Assembly: GCF_027943255.1 (NCBI RefSeq)
Contig: NC_072895.1
Span: 47,032,001-47,096,000 of the forward strand
Direction of reading: 5' to 3'
Length of the DNA stretch: 64,000 nt
DNA from: Anastrepha obliqua
Lineage: Eukaryota > Arthropoda > Insecta > Diptera > Tephritidae
Below the pieces are notes generated by a model. That model worked only from the letters and a program-made list of their open reading frames with translations. It was not told the DNA's origin and searched no databases. The translations under genes and the position numbers were made by a program. Shown here one piece after another: positions 33,107 through 44,210 of this stretch (within the stretch, counting starts at the first letter, position 1; the number at the start of each line of letters is the position of its first letter).

Positions 33107-33848
33107 CAGGGAGGGCCATATAGCGTTTGCTTTTTGAACCACTTATTTTTTTGAGAATGGACGCTCAATTTCACATCGGTGGCTACGTCAATAAGCAAAA
33201 TTGTCGGATTTGGGGCTCAGAAAATCCACACGTTACTGTAGAGAAGCAAATGCATCCACAACAAGTCACTGTTTGGTGCGGTTTTTGGTCTGGCGGCATC
33301 ATCGGGCCATTCTTTTTCGAAAATGAGTGAGAAGCCGCGGTTACAGTAAAAGGCGAGCGTTACCGTGACGTACTCAACGAGTTGTTTCCAAAAATTGAAA
33401 AGGTTGACATGGACGACATTTGGTTTCAACAGGACGGTGCAACTTGTCACACTGCCAAAGTTACACTCGAACTTTTGGCTACCGTTTTTGAATTCCGATA
33501 TCAATTGGCCGCCTCGGAGCTGTGATTTAAGCCCGTTGGACTATTTTTTGTGGGGAGCCGTTAAGGACAAATGCTGTGCGAACCATCCAGAGACGATTGA
33601 TGCTTTAAAACACGAAATCGAAGTTGCCACTCATGAAATTGGAGCCCAAACAATCGAAAATGTGCTTAAAAATTGGGTTGATCGAATGGCCTACTGTAAA
33701 GCCAGTCGTGGCAGTCATTTGAACGATGTTATTTTTCAGTCATAAATGACAATGTTCAATCTTCAAAATAAAAAAAAAGTTTGAAAAAATATTGATTAGT
33801 TTTTTTTTTAAAGCGATTCAAAAAGCAAATTTTACATGGCCCACCCTG
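33107..33848 (+). mobile_element. DD41D mariner family C, copy 2 (742 bp)
   Basis: The ends CAGGGAGGGCCATATAGCG (33107) and CAGGGTGGGCCATGTAAAA (reverse complement at 33848) match copy 1 and copy 3. The right flank is TA (33849-33850); the left flank is AA, probably a mutated TA. Its deletion differs from the other copies: the promoter-proximal leader joins directly to the [11 protein letters not shown] block. Confidence 0.85.
33159..33745 (+). pseudogene. Family C DD41D transposase, copy 2, truncated and frameshifted
   Basis: An accidental ATG at 33159 precedes [20 protein letters not shown], then [20 protein letters not shown], a stop, and VTVKGERYRDVLNELFPKIE. The second Asp is in WFQQDGATCHTAK. 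About 20 bp are then missing near 33492 relative to copies 1 and 3, between short GAA repeats, which shifts the frame before PLDYFLWGAVKDK and GSHLNDVIFQS. N-terminus and first catalytic Asp are absent. Confidence 0.82.
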
Positions 33849-33910
33849 TACATACATATATATTTTTGATGAAAATACTTTCTACATACGTGCATATGTA
33901 CATTTATACA

Positions 33911-33953
33911 ATTGGCGCTTACACCTTTTATTTGGTGTTTGTCGAGCTCCTTA
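33911..33953 (-). repeat. SINE 3'-end fragment, antisense
   Basis: AATTGGCGCTTACACC and GGTGTTTGTCGAGCTCC form the reverse complement of the SINE 3' end seen at 5019-5364 and 49675-50150. Only about 43 bp remain. Confidence 0.6.
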
Positions 33954-35084
33954 TATTTGGATGTATGTATATTTTCGCAATTTATATAATTCTCATTTCG
34001 ATTAACCACAAAACTATAATCTCCATCAAGCATTGCTGTTAGATAATTTAACGCAGTTTGCTTTTTTTCTAATTTTATTTATAGCATTTAAATCGAATAC
34101 TTAGTAATGAATTGCTTGACGCACAAACGTCGTGGCGCCTGACGCAATAGTACAGTTTGAATTGAAGCCCTCGCCACCTCACTTCAATCTCTTCCATTGC
34201 TTATGTACATATGTGTGTGTGTGTATGTGGTGCCCCTACGCCCCTACCTTTGTGTGGCTGTCTCGTGACAAGATTGTTTATTTTCTTAGTGGTGGCATTA
34301 GTTGAATCTCGTAACGACAACAGCAGCAACAATAGCTACATACTGTGCACTGCAACACACTCAACGCAAAGCAACAATAACAACATTAGTCTAAAGTAGT
34401 ATATGGTGAACACAAAAGATATAACAGATTATTGTGCCAAAATAAATTAATCGAAATGTTGTTTATTTGAGATATCAAAAGCGAATTTTATACATTTTCA
34501 ATGGAGCTTTTAAGAAAATCAAATTCAGCGGTGCGGAATGTGGCGTTCACAAATGGGACGGACTGTTAGCTGTAGAAGCAGAGAGAATTTTGCGAAAATA
34601 TATTTTTTTGTATACGAATTTAGGAGGAGGAATAAGCCCCAAGGCACATTTATATTATGACTAATTCACATATAATCGAAGCAAATAAATCGAAGCGATT
34701 TTCTTTAACAATTTAATATTGTTCAAAACAACAAAATGAAAAAAAAACGCACGGAAATCGTAAGCAATAAAGATAAATATTATTTGCGTTTTCCTCGCCT
34801 TGTAAAGAACAGAAAGAGTTCCTTGGTACGCACATAAAGAGGCAGAGTACACGTAAAAAAGTTACTCTAAAGAAATTCAACTTTTTTAGAAACTTCTATT
34901 TCAAAACACCTGGACCGTTACGTTTTTAAGTGCTTTGACGCTACATTTTATTAAAAACCGTTGTCTCTTCCTGAGACTACACCCATGAAAATGTAGCTAA
35001 AGGCTCTTTCAAGTGTTTCTTTTTTAGCAGAATTTTAACAATCATCACTGCTCATATACTTATTCTTTTTCTTAATTTGCGCGA
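33954..35084. other. Spacer with a GT-repeat
   Basis: It contains (GT)n at about 34210-34222 and CAA-rich sequence near 34315-34390. No gene is recognised. Confidence 0.35.
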
Positions 35085-35605
35085 TAGCCGCTTACGCGAT
35101 TTTGGCCGAGCTTAACAAAGCACGCCGTCGTTTCTTTGTCGTGCTAACCGGCGTCAGTTGGACACACAAGTGAAGCCAAGTCCTTCTCCACCTGATCTAT
35201 CCAACGCAGAGGAGGCCTTCCTCTTGCTCTGCTACCACCAACTGGTACCGCATGGTACTCTTTCAAAGCCGGAGCGTTTGTATCCATTCGGACGACATGG
35301 CCCAGCCAGTGTAGATGCTGGATCTTCATTCGCTACGCTATGTCTATGTCGTCGTAAAGCTCATATAGCTCATCGTTCCATCGCCTGCGATATTCGCCGT
35401 TGCCAACGTGCAAATGTCCAAAAATCATGCGCAGAATCTTTCTTTTCTTCTCTTTCTCTTCTCATCATCCACGCTTCTGCGCCATATGATAGGACTGGCA
35501 TGATGAGAGCCTTGTAGAGTGTTAGTTTTGTAAGTAGAGAGAGGACTTTACTACTCATTCGCCTACTTAGTTCAAAGTAGCACTTGTTGGCAAGAGATCG
35601 TTTCC
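35085..35605 (-). pseudogene. Antisense RTE-like non-LTR reverse transcriptase C-terminus
   Basis: The minus strand reads LLTKLTLYKALIMPVLSYGA and EAWMMRREREEKK (about 35430-35560), the end of the polymerase. It continues to MKIQHLHWLGHVVRMDTNAP, VGGSRARGRPPLRWIDQVEK and DLASL (about 35150-35330). The GHVxRM … GRPxxRW … DL signature is common at the C-terminus of RTE-type elements. The block is cut at about 35605, where a mariner remnant begins. Confidence 0.75.
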
Positions 35606-35990
35606 CTTGATTATCATGGTGTTGTGCACTCGGAATTCGTTCCAAATGGTTCTACGGCAAATAGAGAATATTATTTAGAAGTTATACAACGTTTGAGAGA
35701 GAATGAGCATAAGAAACAGCCCAATTTGTGGAAAGAAAACTCATGGACCTCGCACGATGATAACGGGCCGTCTCACAAGGCTCATATTGTGAACACTTTT
35801 TTGACCAAACACTCGACAAATATCATCGAACCACCACCGTATTCACCGGATTTAGCCCCCTGTGACTTTTTCCTTTTCCCATTTTCCCAAGACTTAAATT
35901 GACACTCCGCGGAAGTCGCTTTGAGTCGATAGAGGCCATTAAGGAGAATTCGCAGAAGGAGCTGAGGAAGATCTCTTCAAACGCGTTTAA
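35606..35990 (+). pseudogene. DD34D mariner transposase C-terminal half
   Basis: LDYHGVVHSEFVPNGSTANR leads to EYYLEVIQRLRENEHKKQPN, then SHDDNGPSHKAH (second Asp) and PPPYSPDLAPCDFFLFPFSQ (third Asp, 34 residues after the second). A frameshift near 35893 precedes LRGSRFESIEAIKENSQKEL. The N-terminal half and the 3' end are missing, and no terminal repeats are found. Confidence 0.78.
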
Positions 35991-36167
35991 AAGGTGAAAA
36001 ACAAAAAAAGTGCTTAAAGAAAATAAGCTTTGCACAATTTTGATACTTTGTGCGCCGGTGCCCGCTAATAAAGGGTATTTCAATAGTCACGCCTAGACAG
36101 CAGTAGTAAATAATTCCTAAACGGTACCGTTTTTCTATGTCATCTTTGACATTTGTTGCGTCAATTA

Positions 36168-36488
36168 TGGAAACGCGTTAAAATTATTGAAACTTATTAT
36201 GGAAATGTTAGATCTTTAAAAAGAACATATCGCAAAATTCGTGATTTTTTTTGTGAAAATATTCGCCGGAATGAATCAGCAATTCAAAGGTTGGTGAATG
36301 TATTTCAAGAAACTGGTTCTATCGAGGAAAGAAAAAGGACTGGTAGACAAACAACTGGGAGTTCTGTTGATAACATTGCTGCTGTAGCGCAAGGTGTTGC
36401 TGAACAACATTCAACATCGATATCTCGGCGTTGTCAACAATTAGGCATTTATAAGTCGACTGTTTGGCGGATTTTACCTCCCCTGTAG
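36168..36488 (+). pseudogene. DD41D transposase N-terminal domain in the left arm
   Basis: After an early frameshift, KRVKIIETYYGNVRSLKRTY, RKIRDFFCENIRRNESAIQR and LVNVFQETGS form the DNA-binding region. IAAVAQGVAEQHSTSISRRC and QQLGIYKSTVWRIL end the preserved part. It parallels the N-terminus of the 51561-52591 protein. No catalytic residue is present. The right arm (about 37760-37960, minus strand) carries a more decayed inverted equivalent. Confidence 0.75.
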
Positions 36489-37394
36489 ACTCATTATGGA
36501 CATTTAAATTATGTGAGTTTTCATATATAATTGTTAAGAGCCGTACTTGGAATAAAAATAGTGAAACCCAAAATCTAAGTGTTACAAATTTTATTTTAAA
36601 ACATTATTTAGGCGCGTCTTTTGAATACCCTTCATTATTTCCGTATAGGCAGCTACAACTGCTGCTGCTTTATAAATAACTAAAGTTTAGATTGCATCAA
36701 TTCCTGAACGCCACTGTTCATTTAATTTGTCAGAATGCGCGTTGTCGATTAAGAACAACACGATTTGATTCTTTATTTTTCCAATTTTTTTTTATAAGCA
36801 AATGGACAGCAGCAACTGTTCTGTTGTATTTAGTAATGGTAGTTGTTGTTAGAGCTGAGGTGTTTCGTTCTTTTTTTGGAAGCTTTTCGTTTTACACCAA
36901 TAGATTAAAAAATGTTGTAAATTGTGATGCGCGTTGACATAGAATGTGGGCGTGAAACAAGTTGTTGTCTATACTAAATACCTTGAGGAGGAAATATTTT
37001 ATTGTACAATTCAACTTGGCTTTGCACTTTCAATGTAATAAATTGTATTTCTCGAAAGTTTAGTAGAGTGATTATGGATTCTAAAGCAATAAATTTCATG
37101 GCGTTTGAGGCCTCATAATTAGTTAAGGGACAATATGTTAAGTAGAGAGAAGGAACTAAATTATTTAAATATATGTTTTCCTCATAAAAATAATCAAACT
37201 TTTGACACACAAGACATTGAGGCAAAATGTTATACTGCTTAGTATAAAATAAAATGAATAAATAAAAAAATAAAACGTTTCGAAGAACCAAGAGCTAAAT
37301 TACACACTTCTCAGCACGACGCAGAATAGCTTAAAATAGCAAAAAAAAATTCGATTTTTTGCCTACTATATATTTAATTTTTAATTTTAATTTA

Positions 37395-37640
37395 AGGGTC
37401 GTAGAGCTATAACTGAATGGGTTTGTACATCACTGACATTCGTTTGCCTTGGGTTGGAAACACAAAGTCGGCATGAAACATCAAATGATAGAAAAGCGGT
37501 CACCTCGATAAACACTAAGTATATTTCTGCCGTAAAAATGATCCTCATAACTATCTGCCGTTCGTAGATGGTATAAATCTTTAGGTCTCACCATTTGTGG
37601 AACAACATCAAGACGCGCTGATGTCGTTTTAAAATAACAC
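37395..37640 (+). repeat. Degraded SINE copy inside the fold-back spacer
   Basis: It shows ACTGAATGGGTTTGTACATC (A-box side), a decayed B-box region, AAGCGGTCACCTC, TATTTCTGCCG and CCATTTGTGGAACAACATC. It ends at the inner edge of the right arm and is more diverged than the 5019 copy. Confidence 0.7.
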
Positions 37641-38055
37641 ATGTAAAAATTTTCATTCTTCACTATTTTTATTTAAAATACGGCTCTTAACAATTATTGA
37701 GAAAAACGAAATAATTTAAATATCCGCCATGAGTACGCCGACAGCTAAGGTAAAACAGTGAATACCAGTTCTTCTTCCAGCCTCAACAAAATCAGTTTCT
37801 TGAAGTTTTTCACCAACCTTTGAATTGTCCACTCATTCGGACGATTATTTTTATACCAAAAAATCACAAATTTTGCGATATGTTGTTCTTAAACATGGAC
37901 AATTTTTACAATAAGTCTCAATAATTTTAACGGATTTTCTATCATGTAAAGTTTGACATTTGTCTACTTGACAAATGTCAAATATGACATAAGAAAAAGT
38001 ACCGTTTAGGAATTATTCACTACTGTCATAAAGGATTCACTTTTGAAAGACCCTT

Positions 38056-38521
38056 TATTTCAATACTGGGATATCCATAACAAACGACTGAAACGGGCAA
38101 GGAACCATTATCGACATGCTCTCCAAACTAACGAGTTCAAGATGGACTGAGTTGTAGGAATTTTGAAATATTATCTCCTGCGACCAAATCTCAGTACATA
38201 GTAATATTTTTAGTTTTGGCTTATGGTCTTAGGAACGGCAACAAACCTTCCGGAACTACTATCATCTGTGACACAGCGTGGAGAGGTTCGCAGCTATAGT
38301 AGCTCCATCTGAATGAATCGCCACTCTAACCAACCAACAGTAGCTCAGAGCGAAACTCGCACGTCCTCCTAGGTATTTGGCTTTACATTAAATAGGGGGG
38401 AATAGTATTGCAATAAAAATGAATTGGTTTTATTTAATTAGTATACTGGGTAGTGCATTAAATGGCAAAAGCAAAATTTGAAATGCTCCCTTATTTATTA
38501 AAATAAAAACAAATTATTTAA
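38056..38521. other. Spacer without recognisable genes
   Basis: I see no coding or repeat signal before the TTAA at 38518-38521. Confidence 0.35.
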
Positions 38522-39250
38522 GGGGGAAGTCTACTGTGATTTTTTCAAAAAATCGATTTTTTTTTTATTAGCTTAAAAAATACTTTGAACCCTCTTAAAT
38601 AAGGTACAATATGTGTTACAGCTGGCTAAATTTTTCTTCGTTGAAATTTCGACCTTTTCCCGAAGCGCTCCAAAGCGCGTACCTGCTAATATTGAAACTT
38701 TAAACGCATTTTTCTCGAAACTAAGTTTTCGTATACGGTGTACACGATATCTCGAGTTCTGATAAATGAATCAGCTTAAAAATTTAATTATATATTCTCT
38801 GTAATAGTGTCTCCCGTCTGACATAGGATTTTTTTGATATCGTTATTTGTTAAATTGTTATAAACAATAGTAACATCAGTTTTAGGCAAAAAAAAGAAAA
38901 AAATTTCAAGAATTTTTTTTTCAACGCCAAAATTTTTTATCGACATAATCCTACGTCAGACGAGAGTCAATACTATGTAGATGATAACAATATTTTGTTT
39001 TTTTGTTTTAGATCACCGAAACGTAAGATTTCATGTACACCGTTTAGACACCTAAGAAAAGCGGACCTGCGCTTGCAGAAGTGCCACAGCGGCCATTTTG
39101 AATATTTTGACTTAAAATTTTTTTTTTCAAAAACTTAAATATATAATAAAGATAAGAGTTTAAATAGATTTTATGTATGAGCAATATTTTGTTAGAAATA
39201 AAATCCGGAAAATAAGCCTGTTTTTTCCCTTGTCACAGTAGACTTCCCCC
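38522..39250. mobile_element. 729-bp MITE with perfect 18-bp TIRs and TTAA target duplications
   Basis: The left end GGGGGAAGTCTACTGTGA and right end TCACAGTAGACTTCCCCC are perfect inverted repeats, each bordered by TTAA (38518-38521, 39251-39254). TTAA duplication is the hallmark of piggyBac-type transposition. Subterminal inverted pieces exist (about 38811-38842 against 38937-38970). It has no coding capacity. Motifs TTTTCAAAAAATCGATTTTT and TTTAAACGCATTTTTCTCG match the 21358 and 22121 elements. Confidence 0.85.
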
Positions 39251-39849
39251 TTAACAAGTGGCAGATTTCAACGCAAAAGCCAAACTCGTACAGTGTTAAT
39301 TTATCAGGCCACAGTATTGCAATCACACCTAAGTTCACGTTATTTTTAAAGTGGAGTTCGGAAGTCTCAAGCATTAAACATCTTCGTCATATGTTGAATA
39401 TTGTGTCTTTTGTTGATAAAGGATAATAAAAAAGTGAAATGGGCAGAACAAGAGGAGAAACCAATCCGAAAATTATTAATTCATCATTACGAAAATCGCT
39501 TCGAGAAATATCTGAAATTTTAAATCGAAGCCGATCGACCATACAGTACATCATAAAACAGTACAAAGAGGATAGAAGTGTTAAAAAAAAGGTTAAAAGT
39601 TGCTAATAACAAAATTTTCTCTCCGGGTGATGAACAATATATTCTACGACAAATCAAAAAGAATCCATTTTTAAGTGCACCAAAATTCGCTACAATCGCT
39701 GAAAATGATTTGCGGAAAAAATGGTGCCCACAGACAATTAGAAATATATTCAATAAGATGGCAGACCCTAGGTAAGGAGAGGATCAACTGAAGCATTACT
39801 TGTCGAAAATATGAAGCCTACAGTAAAGCACAGTGATGGGTCAGTAGTA

Positions 39850-40764
<915 letters not shown>

Positions 40765-41310
40765 TATTGTGGCATTAATTTTCTGCATCTCGGCCAGGAA
40801 AATTACATTTATTGAGGGTATTATAAATCAGACTGTGTATCTTAACATTTTAAAAGAAAAATTGCCACTTTGTAAAGAAAAACTTGGTCTAGGGGAAGAT
40901 TTTCCTTTTTTTGAGGACGCTCAGAACACTCACCAGACATTGAAATGGTATTCTAATTACTCTACACCAGCGGTTATCACTTTCAATGCATTTGGAATGG
41001 CTGTAAATTATTGCACCGCAACAAGTACGTGATTTTATTCAACGAAATATTAATATTTAAATTAACTTTACTTTTATATAATGTAAGAGTTTCACTTTGC
41101 CATTGAATTACATGAATTTTATTCTTTCACCTCACTTAAAATGTAATTGAATTAAAAATTTGAGTTTAATTATTTTGTTCTTGATTGATACCACTGTAGT
41201 AGTAAAATATATAACAACTTTTTTGAATCGTTTGTTTTACGTATGATTTACGAAAATAAATATTTTTTTTTAACTGTACGAGTTTCTTTGGGGCTACTGT
41301 AGCATCCCTA

Positions 41311-42210
41311 AAACAAACACCGCTGGAAATTTGTATGGTTCAACAATAGTTCATTTAATAAAGAGTTATTAAAACGGTGTGACAAATTTGGCTATGGTAG
41401 AGCTCGCGCACTATTCCTGAGAAGTTAAGAAGCAGATTCAATCCTCATTTCGGGCATAATGTAACAAAAATAACAGAAAATAGACATAAAATAAAGGAAA
41501 TAGAAAGATTTTTTCTTAATTAACGATCTCCATCTCAAATACAAGATTCGTTTAAAATGTAGAAACTAATCTAATGCAAAGGAATGAGATGAGGAGGTTT
41601 TGCCTTGATTTTTACGATTAGTACTTCGAATTAGTTCTAGGAGGAGAAATATAGTCTTAAGAAAACCATAGCGTACCGACACCTCGCGAAAGTGCACGGC
41701 CGTGATCAGACTCACTAAGTGCTTATTTGAGTGTAAGAAGGTCTGATGGATACTTGCAGGCTCAGGCGTAACGGATATTGGTTGTACATGAAATGCGGCT
41801 ACATGGTACATGAAACGGCTATTGTAGATGATACAGCCCCAGAAATTACTATAATCGTCTTTTTTTATTAAAATTTGAAAAAAATTTATTACTAAAATAT
41901 ATAAAAATATAGATAATTGTAGAACAATACCATAATAACTGAAGTCTCAAACTTTGTACGAGATGAATACAAATTCGAAAAATGTTCATTATACCAAAAA
42001 GCAGGCAACGCAGCTTTATAGCCCATTAAATTCTTGTACAACAAAGTTTAAATTTGAAAACGCTCAAAATTTTCATTGATTTGTTTTATTTTTTTTTATT
42101 TTTTCGCATATCCTCCGCATTGAAAAAAAAAATGTCATGCATCCGTTATATGGTCAAAACTAGTAATTATGTGGTACCTTTATAATAATTTCGAAGAGAG
42201 TACTATATAA
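41311..42210. other. AT-rich spacer
   Basis: No recognised gene, terminal repeat or retroelement motif. Confidence 0.35.
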
Positions 42211-42214
42211 TTGA

Positions 42215-42292
42215 AAATCGATCCTCCTATATTGATCTAAAACCTACGTACTCCGAATGATTGTCACGCACCACCCATTCAGCTACGGCAGT
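42215..42292 (-). repeat. SINE 5'-end fragment, antisense
   Basis: The minus strand reads GCCGTAGCTGAATGGGTGG and TGCGTGACAATCATTCGGAG, the tRNA-like head with A box. The B box and body are lost. Confidence 0.65.
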
Positions 42293-42339
42293 GGAATTTT
42301 ATGCCGCATTTTTTTACCAAGAAGAAGCTCCAATGCTGA

Positions 42340-42590
42340 CCTTCCTTCGCTCACTGATAGCTGTCCAATCAATCTAGAAATTAAAAGACGAAAATGGAAG
42401 TGGATTGGATCTACTCTCTGTAAAGAAGACCCACCAACGCCGTTGCAAAGGAAGCCCATTACACACTTGGATGCGCACAACCCTAAATGAGAGCTCTTCC
42501 ACCGCAACCTGGAACGAAATTAGACATATAGCACTTGACAGAAATCGTTGGAGAGCCTTTGTTTCCGCTGCATGCTCCCACTAGGAGCGA
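42340..42590 (+). pseudogene. RTE-like non-LTR C-terminal fragment
   Basis: LEIKRRKWKWIGSTLCKEDP resembles the RRWRWIGHTLRK motif of RTE-type elements. After frame changes, TLNESSSTATWNEIRHIALD and RNRWRAFVSAACSH follow, then the stop. Only the last roughly 80 codons of such an element are present. Confidence 0.65.
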
Positions 42591-42814
42591 TAATACGTGC
42601 AGAAAGATAGGTTTTTTATATAGAAAGTTCTGCCTAAAAATGTCATATAAAAGTATATAATTGCAAGGAATAAAAAAAATAAAAATAAATAAATAATTAA
42701 AAATAGATAGTTTTATCTTTTCATTGCGCCAAGGCATACAAGCAACTGTTTGTTAACTTTGCTGAGCGGGCCCTATCCACTATGAATAACAAAATCATAT
42801 TAAAATTATTCCAT

Positions 42815-42935
42815 ACACACACCAAACATTGAGATGATATTCTAATTGCTCTACACCAGCGGTTATCACGTTCAATCCATTTGGAAGGGCTATAAATTAT
42901 TTCACCGCAACAAGTACGTGATTTTATTGCATTGG
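42815..42935 (+). repeat. Second copy of the Tc1-like 3' segment
   Basis: About 110 bp (ACATTGAGATGATATTCTAA … TTCACCGCAACAAGTACGTG) repeat 40938-41040 with a few substitutions. It is a second, smaller remnant of the same Tc1-like family. Confidence 0.75.
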
Positions 42936-43529
42936 TAGTAATTGAAGTAACTAATTTTGAATAAATAAAATTTTCTCAATTTTTATGTACAATATCGATT
43001 TCCTCAGTTTAATATTGACAAAATCACCATTACTCAATTTATGTGTGTGTGTGTAGAATTGAAGCCATAAGCTGGTGATAATCTTCTAGGCATACTTGTA
43101 CACTCACTACATTTAGTAAATGCATGTAGACAGATAAATTCAGACATCCGTGTGCTATACTTGTATAAAATTTATTAAACGGGGGATATGTTGTTGTGAC
43201 AACTGTCGAAATGTGACCTTCAAAGCTGACCCCAATGCCAGCAATTTACACAATCACATATACATTTCAGAGTGGTGAATGACTGCGTTGTGATGATAAG
43301 CAGTTGCACAAACAAGGATACCGGTGAGTATCCCTGCAGGAAAAAGAAAATATAATTTCCGACGAAGAAGCGAGATGCAAGTAAAGTATCTGATGAAAAG
43401 AAGAAGAAATGGGTTTTTTCTTGTAACTTCAAGATATATTACGTTCTGCTTTTTGCTGCGTAATACTCCCACTCAAGGGCTACGACGCCAGTGCTAATTC
43501 AGGTTAGTGTCGTTCGAAGCTTTCCCGTA
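42936..43529. other. Spacer with a short (TG)n run
   Basis: A (TG)n run lies near 43042-43053. No gene is recognised. Confidence 0.35.
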
Positions 43530-44210
43530 AACGCAACCAAACAAAAATGAGTGAGAAGTATGCGAAGACTTTTGAGCCGGTATTTTTATGCACGTATTTG
43601 AAAGGGATTACAAAATCAAAAAAGTTTGTTGTGATATGGAATCAGCGGCATAACAGCGGCACATACAAAAACGTTGATAACATTTCCGAGCGCGGCTTGA
43701 AGCGAGTGACGACAAAAAAGCAGGATAAAAAGATCGTCCAACATTTTAAGCGGGACCCTTCTTTGTGACTACGCCAAGCACGATCAATTCTTGCGTAGTG
43801 AGTATTGACAACATCGAACGTCGACTGAAGGGGGTAAACATATCCTACCATATCCCACATCATTAAAACCACTGCTCTCAGAAAAATACATTGAAAAAGA
43901 ACAGAACAGTACTGGCCTTCACAGTCCCCAGACTCCAACCCCATTGAAAATGTGTGGGGAACTATGAACACGCATCTTGCCGGGAGGGCAGTCCATGATT
44001 TAAAGCAACTCGTGCGTCAAGTTCGCAAAATCAAATCCTGTTTGTCGACGAGCGACGCAGAAAAGCTGATTCAAAGCATGAAGAAGATGCTAGGCTGTAC
44101 TCGACAACGATGACGACTACTCGGTTCATTGAATAATTGCGACTCGTAGTTCTGTACATACTTTCATGTAAACAAATTTTATATATATATCTTCTGACAC
44201 AGACTGTATT
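43530..44210 (+). pseudogene. Tc1-like transposase, internally deleted
   Basis: ATG at 43547 starts MSEKYAKTFEPVFLCTYLKG and continues to RHNSGTYKNVDNISERGLKR, VTTKKQDKKIVQHFKRDPSL, the DNA-binding half. After a deletion near 43800-43880 a new frame reads YWPSQSPDSNPIENVWGTMN (about 43906-43967), the Tc1-type third catalytic residue (Glu in NPIEN). Then come LKQLVRQVRKIKSCLSTSDA and EKLIQSMKKMLGCTRQR, stop at 44112-44114. The first and second catalytic regions are missing. Confidence 0.75.

Larger units (their letters stand above)
36071..38055. mobile_element. Fold-back element with long inverted arms made of a DD41D mariner 5' half
   Basis: Left arm 36071-36566 and right arm 37660-38055 are inverted copies of each other. 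Both begin AAGGGT(A/C)TTTCAA at the outside. Both then carry AATAATTCCTAAACGGTAC, TTTGACATTTGT, AACATATCGCAAAATT and TTGTTAAGAGCCGTA at the inside. TA flanks both ends (36069-36070 and 38056-38057). Each arm holds an N-terminal transposase segment. The 1.1-kb spacer is unrelated and contains a SINE relic. The catalytic half of the transposase is absent. Confidence 0.82.
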
